Of a stretch of 64,000 nucleotides of DNA, positions 1-18,370 are shown piece after piece. The position numbers and the translations under genes are program-made. The stretch is from Stomorhina lunata (Eukaryota > Arthropoda > Insecta > Diptera > Rhiniidae): assembly GCA_933228675.1 (NCBI GenBank), contig OW121740.1:53460174-53524173 (forward strand). The letters are read 5' to 3'. Position 1 is the stretch's first letter, and every line of letters begins with the position of its first letter. Under the pieces are notes generated by a model that saw only the letters and a program-made list of their open reading frames with translations, was not told the DNA's origin and ran no database searches.

Positions 1-453
1 ACATACGGATTAGGGATCAGATTTATTTGGTCACAACTTTCCTTAAATTTTGTTAAACAGTGTAATTATTAGGAGTTTGTTAAGTGAGTTTCACTCTAAC
101 GGAATCACCGTAAGAACTTAAATAACAAAACATGTTAAGAATGAATGTATTGTAGCTCCTTTCAAATGGCTTAAACTTAACATACACATTCGAGCATAAT
201 AACATTTTTCATTAATTAGAATTAACTGCGTTTTTAAATTAAAAAAAAAGACAAAAAAACTACAAAAATTCTTATTTTAACTTTTTATTTCTCTCTTTTT
301 TGTTTCTTAAATAATACTCTTACCTCCTAAAACTACTTCCTCCCACTTCCTCACAAACAAACAAAAAAAATATTCCAAATAAATTTTAAAAACTTCTACT
401 ACTACAACTCCAACACAACACAGAGTACAACGATAATCCCCTCTACTCTTTAG

Positions 454-7390
<6,937 letters not shown>

Positions 7391-7975
7391 ATGCAACAAC
7401 AATTACAAAAACAAAACAAAAAACAACAAAATGGAGAATGAAAAAGAAAAAAATTAAATTTTTTTAAAATTTAACTCAAGTTTAAAAACAAGATTCAAAG
7501 AATAAAAAACAAAAAAAAAATATTGTGGTATTGTAAACGTTTGAAACAATTAAATATTTTTTTTTTTATTATTATTAATATATAACTTAAAAGAAACAAC
7601 AACAAAATACATATAATATATACATACAATATATAAATAAATATATTTAAAAATCTTTATTTTACTATATAAAGAAAAAAAAGCAAAAAGCTAAATTAAC
7701 TATATGTATACAAATGAAAAATTTGCAAAAAAAAAAAAAGAAAACTAACACTTTTTATTATTATTATAATTATTATATACAATATACAACAATATTATAT
7801 ATTACATTATATATTATATACTCTTTTTATATGGCTGTCTACAATTGAGAGATATGACATTTGGAATTTTTGTGTTTGTGTGAATTTCTTTTGTTGGTCT
7901 GTGTAAGATTTTAAGTCTGTGTATGTAAAATTTCCAAAAGTCATGCAATAAAACTTTGTTAAGATTACAACAGAA
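7391..7975 (+). other. wge: 3' UTR of the winged eye-like gene
   Basis: This is very AT-rich sequence directly after the stop codon, with several homopolymer and TA-rich runs. A canonical AATAAA polyadenylation signal lies at 7947-7952 and is the best candidate for the transcript end; earlier AATAAA-like strings also exist, so alternative ends are possible. The end point is inferred, not seen. Confidence 0.5.
7947..7952 (+). terminator. polyadenylation signal AATAAA for the wge-like gene
   Basis: AATAAA follows GTCATGC about 560 bases after the stop codon and is followed within 40 bases by a GT-rich stretch. It is chosen over earlier AATAAA strings because those lie in homopolymer-rich DNA without a GT-rich downstream element. 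Inference only. Confidence 0.4.
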
Positions 7976-8124
7976 AATGTCACACTTTTATAATTTTTAT
8001 CATTGATGACGGTTTTATTGGAACGAGATTAATACATAAATTATCGTATTCGAAATCCTAAAATATTAATTTGAAGGCTAGCAAATAACCCTTTAATTAA
8101 AAAAAAACAGAAATTATGATTACT

Positions 8125-8235
8125 GGGGGGTTACTGCGTATCTCGATTCGAAAATAAAACTGTTCGAATTTGTATGCTTAAAGCATTGTGTTTCGAAAAT
8201 TATTTCTTTCGAATCGAAATACGCAGTAACCCCCC
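8125..8235. mobile_element. 111-bp MITE, GGGGGGTTACTGCG family, copy 2
   Basis: Same inverted ends and core as the copy at 6360, differing at only a few positions. It lies about 170 bp past the likely polyadenylation site of wge. Confidence 0.75.
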
Positions 8236-8347
8236 TGGATACAATTTTTGAGTGCTTTCCTCGTGAATGGCAGGTCTTTATTTGCAACCATCTTGAATTT
8301 TTATACATTTTTTAAAATAATAGGTTTTTTAAAAGTTAATAAAAATC

Positions 8348-8670
8348 GAAAAATTAGGTTTAATCAGGCTTGAGTTCATTTAACTTTCAAATTATTAATT
8401 TTGAAAATTTGAAAAGTAATTGTGGAGAAAAAAAAAAAAGTAGTGATGTTCGATCAAACTCAATGAGTTAAATTGATGATTATCTCTGCAATTTGACAAC
8501 TCGAGGGCGCTAAGTGCTGATGACGTCCTGTGGCGGGACAGAAATTGCAATCCACTGAGCCGCGTTCAAAAAATAATTTTTTCAGTTTTTCTCCACAATT
8601 ACTTTTCAAATTTTCAAAATTAATAATTTGAAAGTTAAATGAACTCAAGCCTGATTAAACCTAATTTTTC
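8348..8670. repeat. near-perfect inverted repeat with 85-90 bp arms
   Basis: The left arm, 8348 to about 8432, starts GAAAAATTAGGTTTAATC. It is matched in reverse complement by the right arm, 8586-8670, with no mismatch that I can see. The loop of about 150 bp contains the GC-richer string GACGTCCTGTGGCGGGACAG. The repeat is flanked on both sides by TTAATAAAAATCG in direct orientation. It is probably a recent MITE or foldback; the superfamily is not assigned. Confidence 0.7.
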
Positions 8671-9043
8671 AATTAATTCTAAAGTTCGAATAATTAATAC
8701 CCAAATAGTTAATAAAAATCGCAAAAACATTCATTTAGGTATCAAGTTTCAGTAGGGGCTCAAAGTCTCCTTAATTTTATACAATCAGATGTAAAAGACC
8801 CCATCAAAAGTAATTGGAATGATATAAATTACGTCAAGTAAAAAAGGGCTCACAGTGTGTAGCGTCCGTCATAGAAATAAAGGATTTTTTAATTTGACTA
8901 GTGCAATTTTTCCTTTTTCTCCAATTGAACTTGGTTCGTAAAGAGAACTTATAGTATGCTTTACATTAAGCTAAAAATATATGGATGTTAATATAGCATT
9001 TTACAGAATAATTTGTGTGTGAAGGTGTGTTGCGTCTGTCACT

Positions 9044-9874
9044 TCTTCTTCTGTTATCCTTGACTCCCAGTGGAGCATAGGGCCTCAACCATCCTTTTAT
9101 ATCGAACTCTATTGCGAGATGTTAGGCATACATCATTCCATGAATAGTTTGCTGCTTGTAACTCCGCATCAATTGACCTTCTCCACGTTCTAGCAGGTGC
9201 ACCAACACGACGACCGCTTCCTTGTGGATTCCAACGAAGCGCTTGTCGAGCAATGTTGGTATTTGGCCTTCGAAGTGTGTGGCCTATCCATCGCCATTTC
9301 CGTTGACATACCTCTATAGAAGAAGGGATTTGGTTTGTAGCGTTTAGTAGATCTTCATTTCTTATTCGATTTGGCCACCATATATTAAGGATTTGCCGCA
9401 AGCATTTGCTTGCAAAGGTTTGCAGGCGCTTATCGATGGCATTTGTGCGTTTCCAAGTTTCGCAGCCGTAATACAAGATGGACTTGACATTCGAGTTATA
9501 TATTCGTAACTTAGTTGTTGTTGATATTTGCCGAGATTTCCATATAGTTCGGAGAATGCCGAATGCAGATTTTGCCTTATTAATACGCGATTCAATATCC
9601 TCATCGGCGCCACCTTTTGTAGATACCAAACTACCAAGATAATTAAAGGTACCTACACAACCAATACCCTCGTTATCCACATTGATGTGTGGCGACGGGT
9701 TTGCGCCATAGCCTCCAGGCATAATCTTTGTCTTGGAGATATTGATTTCCAGCCCAGCTGCCCGAGATTCAACAGTAATAGCGCTAGTGTTTTCTTGAAG
9801 GTGAGCTGGTCTTTGGCTTAGAAGACATACGTCATCGGCGTATTCCAAGTCCTCGAGTTGCTTAAATGGTGTCC
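9044..9874 (-). mobile_element. 5'-truncated RTE-type LINE (reverse transcriptase C-terminal part)
   Basis: Read on the - strand, the open frame 9848-9054 begins at the catalytic motif EYADDVCLL, preceded by TPFKQLEDL in the truncated upstream part. It continues with FNYLGSLVSTKGG, LYYGCETW, RWIGHTLRRP and NPQGSGRRVGAPARTWRR, the thumb and C-terminal pattern of RTE-clade elements. The frame is intact to its end, so this is a young but truncated copy. The 3' end carries a short AGAAG microsatellite, typical of RTE tails. Without the upstream RT domain and endonuclease it cannot move by itself. Confidence 0.85.
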
Positions 9875-9942
9875 ATTGTCACAGTATATATTTTTTACAA
9901 AATGATATTTATTATATCCACAGATTAAATTTAAGATATTCT

Positions 9943-9985
9943 TCTTCTGTTATCCTTGACTCCCAGTGGAGCATAGGGCCTCAAT
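9943..9985 (-). mobile_element. solo RTE LINE 3' end
   Basis: About 40 bases repeat the last bases of the RTE copy at 9044, including ATCCTTGACTCCCAGTGGAG and the TTCTTCTG tail. Nothing else of the element is present. This is an extremely short 5' truncation or a duplication of the end of the neighbouring copy. Confidence 0.65.
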
Positions 9986-11187
9986 TTAAGATATTAGGTG
10001 TGGCAAATTTGATGCTTTTGAATATTTTTTTTATTTTTGGGACACTCTAACAGCTAGCCGCAGCATTTTTTCGACGAAAAATAAGATGTAAAAGGTGTAA
10101 AACTTTAAATAAATATATATATGTAGCCGTTTTGTGAAATATTAAATTGTGCCCAAAAATCACATTTTAACCGCGAACATGAACAGGCAGGAGATGAAAT
10201 TCGACAACAAATAAAACCATTTTTTTCACTGATAAACGAATCCGTAAAAAAAATATGAAATATGAATTTTTTTCCTTATAAAAAACATTAAAGTAAAAAC
10301 TGTATCGTCCGTCACGTAGCGTCCGCAACAGTACATTTATGGATTTTTGGTGAAACTGGAAACTTAAAAATATTTTATAAAAGCTGTTTTGGAATCCTCT
10401 AATTTTCCTCTATCTTTAATGTATCTACAGTTTTTTTTTATTACTATGACCGATTTGATAAAATTTACAGAAACACGTGTTGAAAAAAAAGTCACTTTCA
10501 TTTTTTGTAGCGTCCGTCACAGCACTTTAAAGTCTAATATCTTTTTCCTCCAAAAGAAGTATGAAAATTAACATACGCTATTCGATAGCACAATCGATGG
10601 GCTAATATTCCCTGAAATCTGAGATATCAAGTTTAGAACGACAATGGGATACATTTAAGTACAACAAAATCCGTACAAATGTATCGTCCGTCACGCAGGA
10701 TTTGCCCTTATTTGGTTTTAGTGAAATTTTAAGTAAAAAGGATTAATTTTCCAAAAAAAAATAATAACAGAATCTTAAACAGATTTAAATTAGTTTTGCG
10801 TAAGGTCATAAAATTCAATTCTTGTAATGGTTTCGGAATTATTGCAATATCTTTATAAAATTTTGACATGACATGAATAAGGATATGCAGCAAAAATTTT
10901 TACTTTAGAAAAGAAATTTCAAAGTTAGACTAGTTTTACTATTCTAAGACTTGGTAGTACTAAATAGTTTAATTTTGTTAAAATATAATTAAAATTAATT
11001 TCGACTCCTTATTAATAAACAAAAAATAAAGTGATGATATGCTTAAAATTTAAATTTTCCATACAAAATAGCAACAATAAGCCTTTTATATTCTTATTAA
11101 AATTTTATGAAAAAGCGGGGCAAATTTGTAAAGCAAAAATTTCAAAAATATGAACCAACCTAAGAATAATGCACCAGTTTCCAATGA
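9986..11187. other. gene-free stretch
   Basis: AT-rich DNA with no coding frame I can support. It holds the later members of the GTCCGTCAC motif series and, at 10960-11070, a stretch loosely similar to 2700-2870 in the wge intron. Short open frames here are chance. Confidence 0.5.
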
Positions 11188-11252
11188 AAACAAGTAAGAA
11201 AGTGCTATAGTCGGTCAAGCCCTTTCCACCTGTGTTGGTGAAGGGTATTAAA
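11188..11252 (+). mobile_element. minimal DINE-like element made only of the two ends
   Basis: The left terminus AAACAAGTAAGAAAGTGC with TATAGTCGGTCAAGC is joined directly to the right terminus CCTTTCCACC with GGTGGTGAAGGGTAT-like sequence. The whole 500-800 bp interior seen in the other copies is absent. This suggests an internal deletion derivative. Confidence 0.7.
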
Positions 11253-11686
11253 ATATACAATTTGAATTAAAAATTTAGCAAAATTGAACTAAAGGATTCA
11301 AAAATACTGAATATAAGCAAAATTTTAATAAATAATAAGTATAATCCAAATAAAATTAAAAGACGGCTTTTACACTCGTTCTATGGCTTTCATACTGACC
11401 TTAATCTCAAACTTTGGTTTCAAGTCGGCACGTGTTAGGGTTATTTGATTGCAATGATATTTTATATTTTAATTATTCAAAGCAAAAATTGAGGGTATGG
11501 GACTATTGAATCAAATCACCCATATCACGAGTATCATGGTTAAGGCAACGGAGCCTGATTTCTAACAGGCAACGCTAGTTAAGAAATGTAGGGTAGCTCT
11601 AATGAACCCATGAGTCAAATATAAGGTTAGACTCAGCTTTGTCATTTGCTACATTGATGGCTGTCAAATAGCCTTAGTTAGTCTAC

Positions 11687-11951
11687 TTTCACACTAGTCA
11701 GGTTTGGCTCGTCAAGTCTTGAGTTTGTATGAGAAGAAGCTGACAGGATTGAAATTGATACCGTCCTGACCGTACTATCAAGTTTAAGAAAATTTGGACA
11801 ATTTTTATAAAATCTAAGGAAAATAAAATGAAAACTGATGAAGAAAATTTAAAAATTTCTAAGATGAAGAAAATGTTCGTGTGTGAGCGTGAATACAGGT
11901 TTCAAAGAAATTTAAAGAAAAACTAATCAAGTAAATCTGATGTGTGTGAAA
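11687..11951. mobile_element. 265-bp MITE with TTTCACAC ends
   Basis: The left end TTTCACACTAGTCAGGTTTG is matched in inverted form by the right end AAATCTGATGTGTGTGAAA. An inverted half copy lies at about 13448-13560 (CACACACATCAGGTTTACTTG followed by ATTAGC). The hAT element at 12271 lies between the full copy and the half copy. Superfamily not assigned. Confidence 0.55.
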
Positions 11952-12270
11952 CAGGAGTTTAAAACAAACCATGGATCAATAAAAAAATGTATTTTATACT
12001 TAACTTTTATTAAATTTATAACTAAATGTATAAAAACAAAAACCGAAAAACCTCCACTAACAAAAAAGCAACTGACATAATGTTTATTATCATCGATCTC
12101 CTTAAAGTATGCAATTTTTTTTACATTCTTAACTTGATCTCTAATAGTCGGAGATCAAATACATCCATTATTGTTGAATGCATTCGATAATTAGGACCGC
12201 AATAAAAAGTTCTGGAATATTATATATATTTATACTTTTTATAAAAACGTATTTTTCTATTACTTTAACC

Positions 12271-13359
12271 TAGAGTTTGCCAAAAACCGTGAAAATGAGA
12301 AACCGCGGTTTCGGTTTTAAAACACCCAAAACCCGCCGGTTTCGGTTCGGTTTTTTAAATTAAACTATTTTGATTTAAATTTGTAAAATTTAGATAATTT
12401 TATTAAAACAAAGTTAAGGTATATTTATTAAAGCTCATATTTATAATTTAATACTAAAAGTCAGGAAATTAATTTACTTTTTCTCAATATGGGGGATTTC
12501 TTAAACAAGGCTTGTTTCTTTTAGAGAAACTGCAGAGCCCCTTAAGCTTGTATAATATTTGCATCCGAGCGACAAATTGCTTCAACAGTAATTTTAACGA
12601 ACAGCAACGAATCTTTCAAAGTATTTATCATTTCAAAGTCGATAGAAGCAAATCTAAGGCCGACAGCTTTTCTAAACTTTCATGAATACTTTCTTTTAGA
12701 AGCAGAATTCCAAGAGTAAACTTAATTCACGATTATGATGCTTTTCAACACTTGTTTGTAAAATACTATTACGAACTGACGAATTATTGAAATATCAAAC
12801 GGTTTTCCTTACAGCCTCTAGGTTCAAATTTATATGGGCAATAGGTTTTACATGATTCAAAGTTTCATGGTCGCCATCTTCAAAATTGTCTTCGCTTTCG
12901 TCGATTTCAAATTCATCCACATCTGCAAGATGAATTCCGTGTGCCAACTATAACTGAAGCGGTGTTTGATTTTCAGATTAAAATTTGGCATACATAGTAC
13001 ATGCTACGATGTTTGTATCAAGTGAAATATTAAACTCCATTAGCTTTTGTCTAATGGTTTCTTGCGTTTGCTTGGAATTACAAGTTCCAAAAATGCGGCT
13101 GAGTCCCAGGTTATAAAATATACCGTCATATAGCGTCTTCCCCTTGCACTTGTCCATTCTTCCATTGTAAGGCATCTTTTGTTTTTTTTATTCTACCGCT
13201 TCATTTCAAAGACAAATTAAGTGCAAATTTATGTTATTCTGAATAATACCAACAAAAAATTTTGAAAAATATATAGCTAAAACCGCGGTTTTTCTTACGG
13301 TTTTCGGTTTTGAGGTATAAAAAACCGAGGTTTCGGTTAAAACCGAACTGCAAACCCTA
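12271..13359 (-). mobile_element. hAT element, decayed, copy 1
   Basis: Ends TAGAGTTTGCC and GCAAACCCTA are inverted matches starting with the TAG of many hAT elements. The flanks CTTTAACC and CTTTAAAC agree at 7 of 8, a typical hAT target duplication. A - strand frame (12978-13175) is related to that of copy 2 at 40698. The subterminal regions carry repeated CGGTTTCGGTTTT strings. The transposase remnant is too broken to function. Confidence 0.8.
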
Positions 13360-13447
13360 CTTTAAACTCCAGTAATAATAAAAAACTAAAAACGATTTTA
13401 ATTTTTATTTATGACTAGTGTTTTATCTCGCTACTTGATAAGTGCTG

Positions 13448-13560
13448 ATTCACACACATCAGGTTTACTTGATTAGCATTTTTTTTCATCAGTTTTCATT
13501 AAATTTTTCTTGAATTTCATATAAATTTTAAAAACTTTGTTAAACTTGAAAAGTAGATCG
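13448..13560 (-). mobile_element. half copy of the TTTCACAC MITE
   Basis: The reverse complement of this stretch matches 11785-11951, including ATGAAAACTGATGAA and CTGATGTGTGTGAA. Only one end is present. Together with 11687 it forms an inverted pair around the hAT copy at 12271. Confidence 0.45.
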
Positions 13561-14146
13561 ATCCACTGTATAAAAAGGGACTCAGAAATTAAAAAAAAAA
13601 AAATATTCATTACTTAAATATTATATAAATATTAACAGATATCTATAATATCCTGGATAAAACTTTGATTTAAATATAATTTGAAAATAGCCTCGAGATA
13701 GCTTGGTTCTTTTTAACCCTTGACGCATTAAAATATAAATTTTTTCATACACATTTATTTCTCCTAAAATCATGGTACTCCCTAGGGATATCAAAGTTCT
13801 GGTCGTCAATTTACATATTTAATATAATAAACAGATTTTCGTGTATAGTATCCAAAAGCAGATCCACGGTACAAAAAGAGTCGCAAAAATTAAATTCAAG
13901 AGGATTAATAGAGAACTTTAAATGCATTGTTCACCAGAAGATATTTACTAGGTACGTAGAATGGAGAATTGTAACCCTACAAGAACATGACCAGTCATTT
14001 GACCGATAAACTGACTGGTAGTGCTGACTGCTATATCATTCAGCAGTTTCTATCATTTTATTAAGGCAAATATGAAAAAGCTGACCGAAACTTTTGTATA
14101 CATGTGATTTTGCATCTCTTTCTTATACATGTATTGTTCGGGCTCC

Positions 14147-14189
<43 letters not shown>

Positions 14190-15088
14190 AACCGTTCACT
14201 CTAAGACTTTTTACTTATCAATGGTGATGTATATATCGATCACAGGTGACTAGTCACTCTTGATGTAAATATCGGTCACAGGTGACTAGTCAGTCTTGAT
14301 GTATATATCGGCCTCAATTGTCTAGCCAGAAAACAACAAAGGAAAATACATTTACCTGTCAAAATTTTAATTTATTTATTGTATTATATTTAAAAACATT
14401 TATCGTTTAGATAAATATTAAAGAAACTATTTGAATCAAATCCAATTCATAGGAATAGTTATAGGAGACACTTTCTTATTTGGCACAGCACTTCATGATA
14501 ATTTTGCATAAACTGGAATACGAAAATTAAATTTCGAATTATAATCTATTTTAGAAAACTTATCTTTTTTAACAAGATATTCAGTAAATTTTTCCTGTTC
14601 TGGTTGAGCATTTTGCTTACTACAGAATTTTGATAAATATTTCCCGAAAGTCTGTAATAAAACGTAAAGTTACTGCCTCATAAGTTCCACCGATTATTAA
14701 ACCGTTTACCTTGAAATGTTTGATAATTAAATATAAACAATAATTTTATTTTATTTTTATTAAAATAATTTCGACGACAATAAAATTTTGATATATGATT
14801 TACGAGTTGTCAAAATATATTCTTACATATGTAAGAGCGAAATAATTGCAGATATCTGCAGTTGTTTCACTCTTCCATACAAAAATTGTTTAAATATATT
14901 AGTAAAAAAATTGCCTATGTGTTAGTTTCGGTCATTCATTTCTTCTAGGGAAGTAATATTAAAATAAATCCAAATATGAACGCTCATAAGTTACAAGCAG
15001 CTGTGAATATAAATGTGAACAAATCTCTGTACTAATTATAGAAAGAAATTATATTAAATAGGCGTGTCAGGCATAAATGGTTATTTAA
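13561..15088. other. gene-free stretch with microsatellite and short tandem repeat
   Basis: No coding frame can be supported. A (TA)n microsatellite of about 20 units lies at 14147-14187. About 45-bp repeats containing GGTCACAGGTGACTAGTCA lie at 14222-14330. The rest is AT-rich unique-looking DNA. Confidence 0.5.
14147..14187. repeat. (TA)n microsatellite
   Basis: An uninterrupted TA dinucleotide run of roughly 20 units, followed by CCGAACCG. It is probably polymorphic in length. Confidence 0.9.
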
Positions 15089-15093
15089 TAACG

Positions 15094-18000
15094 CACAGTG
15101 GGATGGTTTAAGAATAGAATGGAAATAATTTTTTGAATTTCTAAACCGTCGGGCGGCTTTATTTGGATATAGCAGAAATCGCTGTATGCCTATGTTATCT
15201 CTTACGGTTTCAAAGCGGCCAAACACGATTTTTCTTAATTTTATAATTTTGATTAAATGTCGATGGTAGTTTATAGCCAACACTCTAAAGTATTTTATTT
15301 AATTTTATCTTTGACTATCGGATAACCAATTCGTTTTTTATACTAGCTTAAAGTTTATATTTGTTTGCCTACAATTTTAAAGTTAAAAAATTTGATTCTT
15401 ATATAAAAGCAGATATACAGGGGTGTCATAGAAACCAATTTCATTGGTATTGGTTTTGAAAACGACAAAAAAATTAAATTGGTGTCATGAATTCCAATGT
15501 TAATGTTCGAGCTACATTTTCTATTGGTTTTAAGTGTCACAGAAAATATTATTTGGTTTAGTATTGGAAATAAACCAAGCAACTTACAGTTAACAGATTT
15601 CATTTCAAAATTGGTCTATCAATTTAAAACAAAGGCGTTACTGGCCAACTGGTGTCTTTTTCGATTTAAAGATCCATTAAGAACAGATTTTTGAAAATTT
15701 GGCCCTGTGGGGGATAAAAAAGGGAAAATTCAATAACGCTATAATTCCCAAACTAAAAACAATAGAACCAAAATAAAATCGAGTTTGGAACAGTTACAAA
15801 AATAATAAAAAATAACAGTACAAGTGGTAAGTACTTTTCGAGAAAAGGGGAGAAAAAGAGAAAAAATATTTTTGGTACTTTTTAGCTTTAACTTTCAAAT
15901 AAAAAGAGATGGGTGAAAAGTTTACATAGCATTTTTTATCATGTAAAAACAAGTTTTGGTACTTTTTGTTTTTGGAATCAATGAACCGTATCAACAAACA
16001 TAAAAAATATCAAAAATGGGGAAAATTGTAAGGCTAGAATATTCTTTGTGTGGAGCAAATGCATATCAACACATTTGATTGCAATTTAATGAATATCGCA
16101 TGTAAGTGACAATCGTCCTTTGATTGACGGTTTGTTTCTTGGTGTAGGTAGATAACATTTTTCATGATGTTGGGGTATACAAGCTTCATTTGTCCAAATA
16201 GCAGCGTTTTCTTTATACCTATACCACAAACATCGCAAAAAACTGAAAGTTTTTCTTCAAATAATTTTCTTTAATAATTTTTATTTTATTTTTTTATTTG
16301 ATTTTTGATGTTTCAAAAAAATTTCAAATGAAATAATAAACAAGTAAGAAAGCGCTATAGTCGGTCAAGCCGACCATACGATACCCTTCACCACTAAGGT
16401 CAAAGGTGTTATTTTTCCTGTGTAAAGACAAATATTTGCTAAATTTTGCCATCATACAAACATTTTCTCAAAACTTATATATTCAACCTGTTTCCGTCAT
16501 TTGGACTTATATGAGAGCTAGGGTCAAATGTGGACCGATTATCTCGAAATTTGGCAGATTCATTACAGTTGTTACAAAAGTTATGTATGCAAAAAATAGA
16601 CTCAAAATTTCCATTATGTTTAGATTTACGAGTGTTTTAGTGATTTTTTGTCTCATTTAGTGCGTTTTTAAAGAAGAATTTGTATGGAAGCTATGGTCAA
16701 ATGTGGACCGATTTCAACCGAAATTTGGTACAATGATTTTAGTTGACTTAAGCAGTATTTGTTTTAAATTTCATGAAAAAATATTGATATTTGTGGCCAA
16801 TTATCTTTAGAATTGCGACCTGTAGTTTGATTACAAGGTTTACATGGGGGTCCAGCCAGCCAGCCGTCCAGCCAGCCAGACGGACGGACGGACATCGCTA
16901 AATCCACTCAGAAAGTGATTCTAAGCCTATTGGTATACTAAAAGAAGGGTCTAAGACAAATATTTCTATGCGTTACAAACATCAGCACAAACTTATAATA
17001 CCCTTTCCACCTATGGTGGTGAAGGGTATAACAATTGATTCGAACATTTGGTTTGATTTAAAACCCATAATAACAAAACCGACTTGGTTTTTTTTCCCCC
17101 AAAGTTTTTGTTCAAAATTTTTAAGCACTTTTTAATTATTGATATTAGTGAATCGCTTTGTGTTTTGTTTTTGCGAATGTTAAAGTGAATTTAAGATATT
17201 TCAATACTAGGGAAAATCAAAAAAAAATCAAAATTTTTAAAGGCCATATCTAAGTTTACCAGAATCTTTTTAAAAACTTCATTTTGTACATATTTTAAAC
17301 ATTTTTAATTACACCAGGGTACAATTTAGTAAGAAAAAGGTTCATTAAATACTTAAAAATAACCTAAAGCAGTATTTATCAAATGCTTAGATTAAAATTT
17401 ACTTAATTTACCACCAAAAAACGAATTTAGGATGACAAATTATATATTGAGTTCAAATAAGATTAAATGGCCTGTATAACGAAAATTTGGGCGTGGCGTT
17501 GCATTTTTCAGCCTTCTTTGTTAGCCAACACGTTCTAGAGTCAAATTTTTATGATTCGATTGAAAACAAATTTAACAAGACATACTTTGTTTTCAAGGAA
17601 AATCTGTAAGCAATAAATTTACACAGGTGGTGGCCACATTACAGTGAACAATTCAAAAATGCAGAAAGAACATGAAAATCATAGCCTTGAAAATTTTCTC
17701 ATGAATTTTCAACATTTTATTGAAATATTGAGCTTTTTGTTATGTTTTTTTATATAATACTAAATCTTGACTTATACACAATTTTTTTTCAGAAATTTAA
17801 ATATATCTCTGACACTACTCATCCACATTTTACAAATTATATATAATAAGGTAGACAAAATGTATGTACAATAAATGAAAATTATTGAATATTTTTCAAA
17901 ATTATTAAACCCATTTTATTAGCTAATCTTATATGTCTCCTTTTATTTGGCCAACTACTTTTAATTTCACCATATAATATATACAATAAAAAGAAAGGTT

Positions 18001-18143
18001 CATAATTTATCAGCTCAGTAAGTTTAAGTCAAAAATATGAAGAAATAAACAAGTTATTGATTTCTGGCCGTATGTTACCACCGTGCAACGGATGTAACTT
18101 CTACAAAATTATTTACATTATATTTTTAAACCATCCCACTGTG
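15094..18143. mobile_element. Transib-like element, CACAGTGGGATGG ends
   Basis: The left end CACAGTGGGATGGTTTAA is matched by the right end TTAAACCATCCCACTGTG, and similarity continues for about 40 bp (roughly 35 matches). The 5-mers outside are TAACG (15089-15093) and CAACG (18144-18148), 4 of 5 identical. A CACAGTG heptamer plus a 5-bp duplication is the pattern of Transib, whose ends resemble V(D)J recombination signals. No transposase is recognisable, so it is non-autonomous or decayed. A DINE-like copy (16340-17032) is nested inside. Confidence 0.6.
16340..17032 (+). mobile_element. DINE-1/Helentron-like element nested in the Transib-like element
   Basis: Runs from AACAAGTAAGAAAGCGCTAT through the CCAGCCAGACGGACGGACGG tract to a CCACCTATGGTGG hairpin and GAAGGGTATAA. 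It is the most complete forward copy here. The end hairpin (ACCC, TTTCCACC, TATGG, TGGTGAAGGGT) is typical of the family in this window. Non-coding. Confidence 0.75.
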
Positions 18144-18205
18144 CAACGATTAAAATATAATTAAAATTACTTACGATGTTGATTTTTGTACTAATTATTT
18201 CAATT

Positions 18206-18370
18206 TATGTATCGAGTAAATCTTTGGATATATAATTATGCGAGTGAGTGTACATATATATATATATATACTTAAGCCCTAAGGTATGCAGTGATTTTTA
18301 AAATGTTAATTTACTGTTGCAAGATGATTTTTTTGCATTGAAATGTATTGGAATTTGAATAAATTTAATA
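18206..18370 (+). repeat. flank segment duplicated on the far side of the foldback (copy 1)
   Basis: GTAAATCTTTGGATATATAA through TTTGAATAAATTTAATA is repeated at 20945-21096 with roughly 10 percent divergence, on the other side of the foldback and a DINE copy, in direct orientation. It contains the string TTAAGCCCTAAGGTATGCAG. It could be an old duplication or part of an unrecognised element. Confidence 0.6.

Larger units (their letters stand above)
8847..10700. repeat. region with recurring GCGTCCGTCAC motif, split by a LINE
   Basis: Close variants of TAGCGTCCGTCAC occur near 8866, 9025, 10306, 10318, 10507 and 10683, separated by AT-rich DNA. The motif is always in the same orientation. 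The LINE at 9044-9874 interrupts the series. This looks like the scattered internal repeats of one transposon, but I could not find its ends. Confidence 0.45.
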
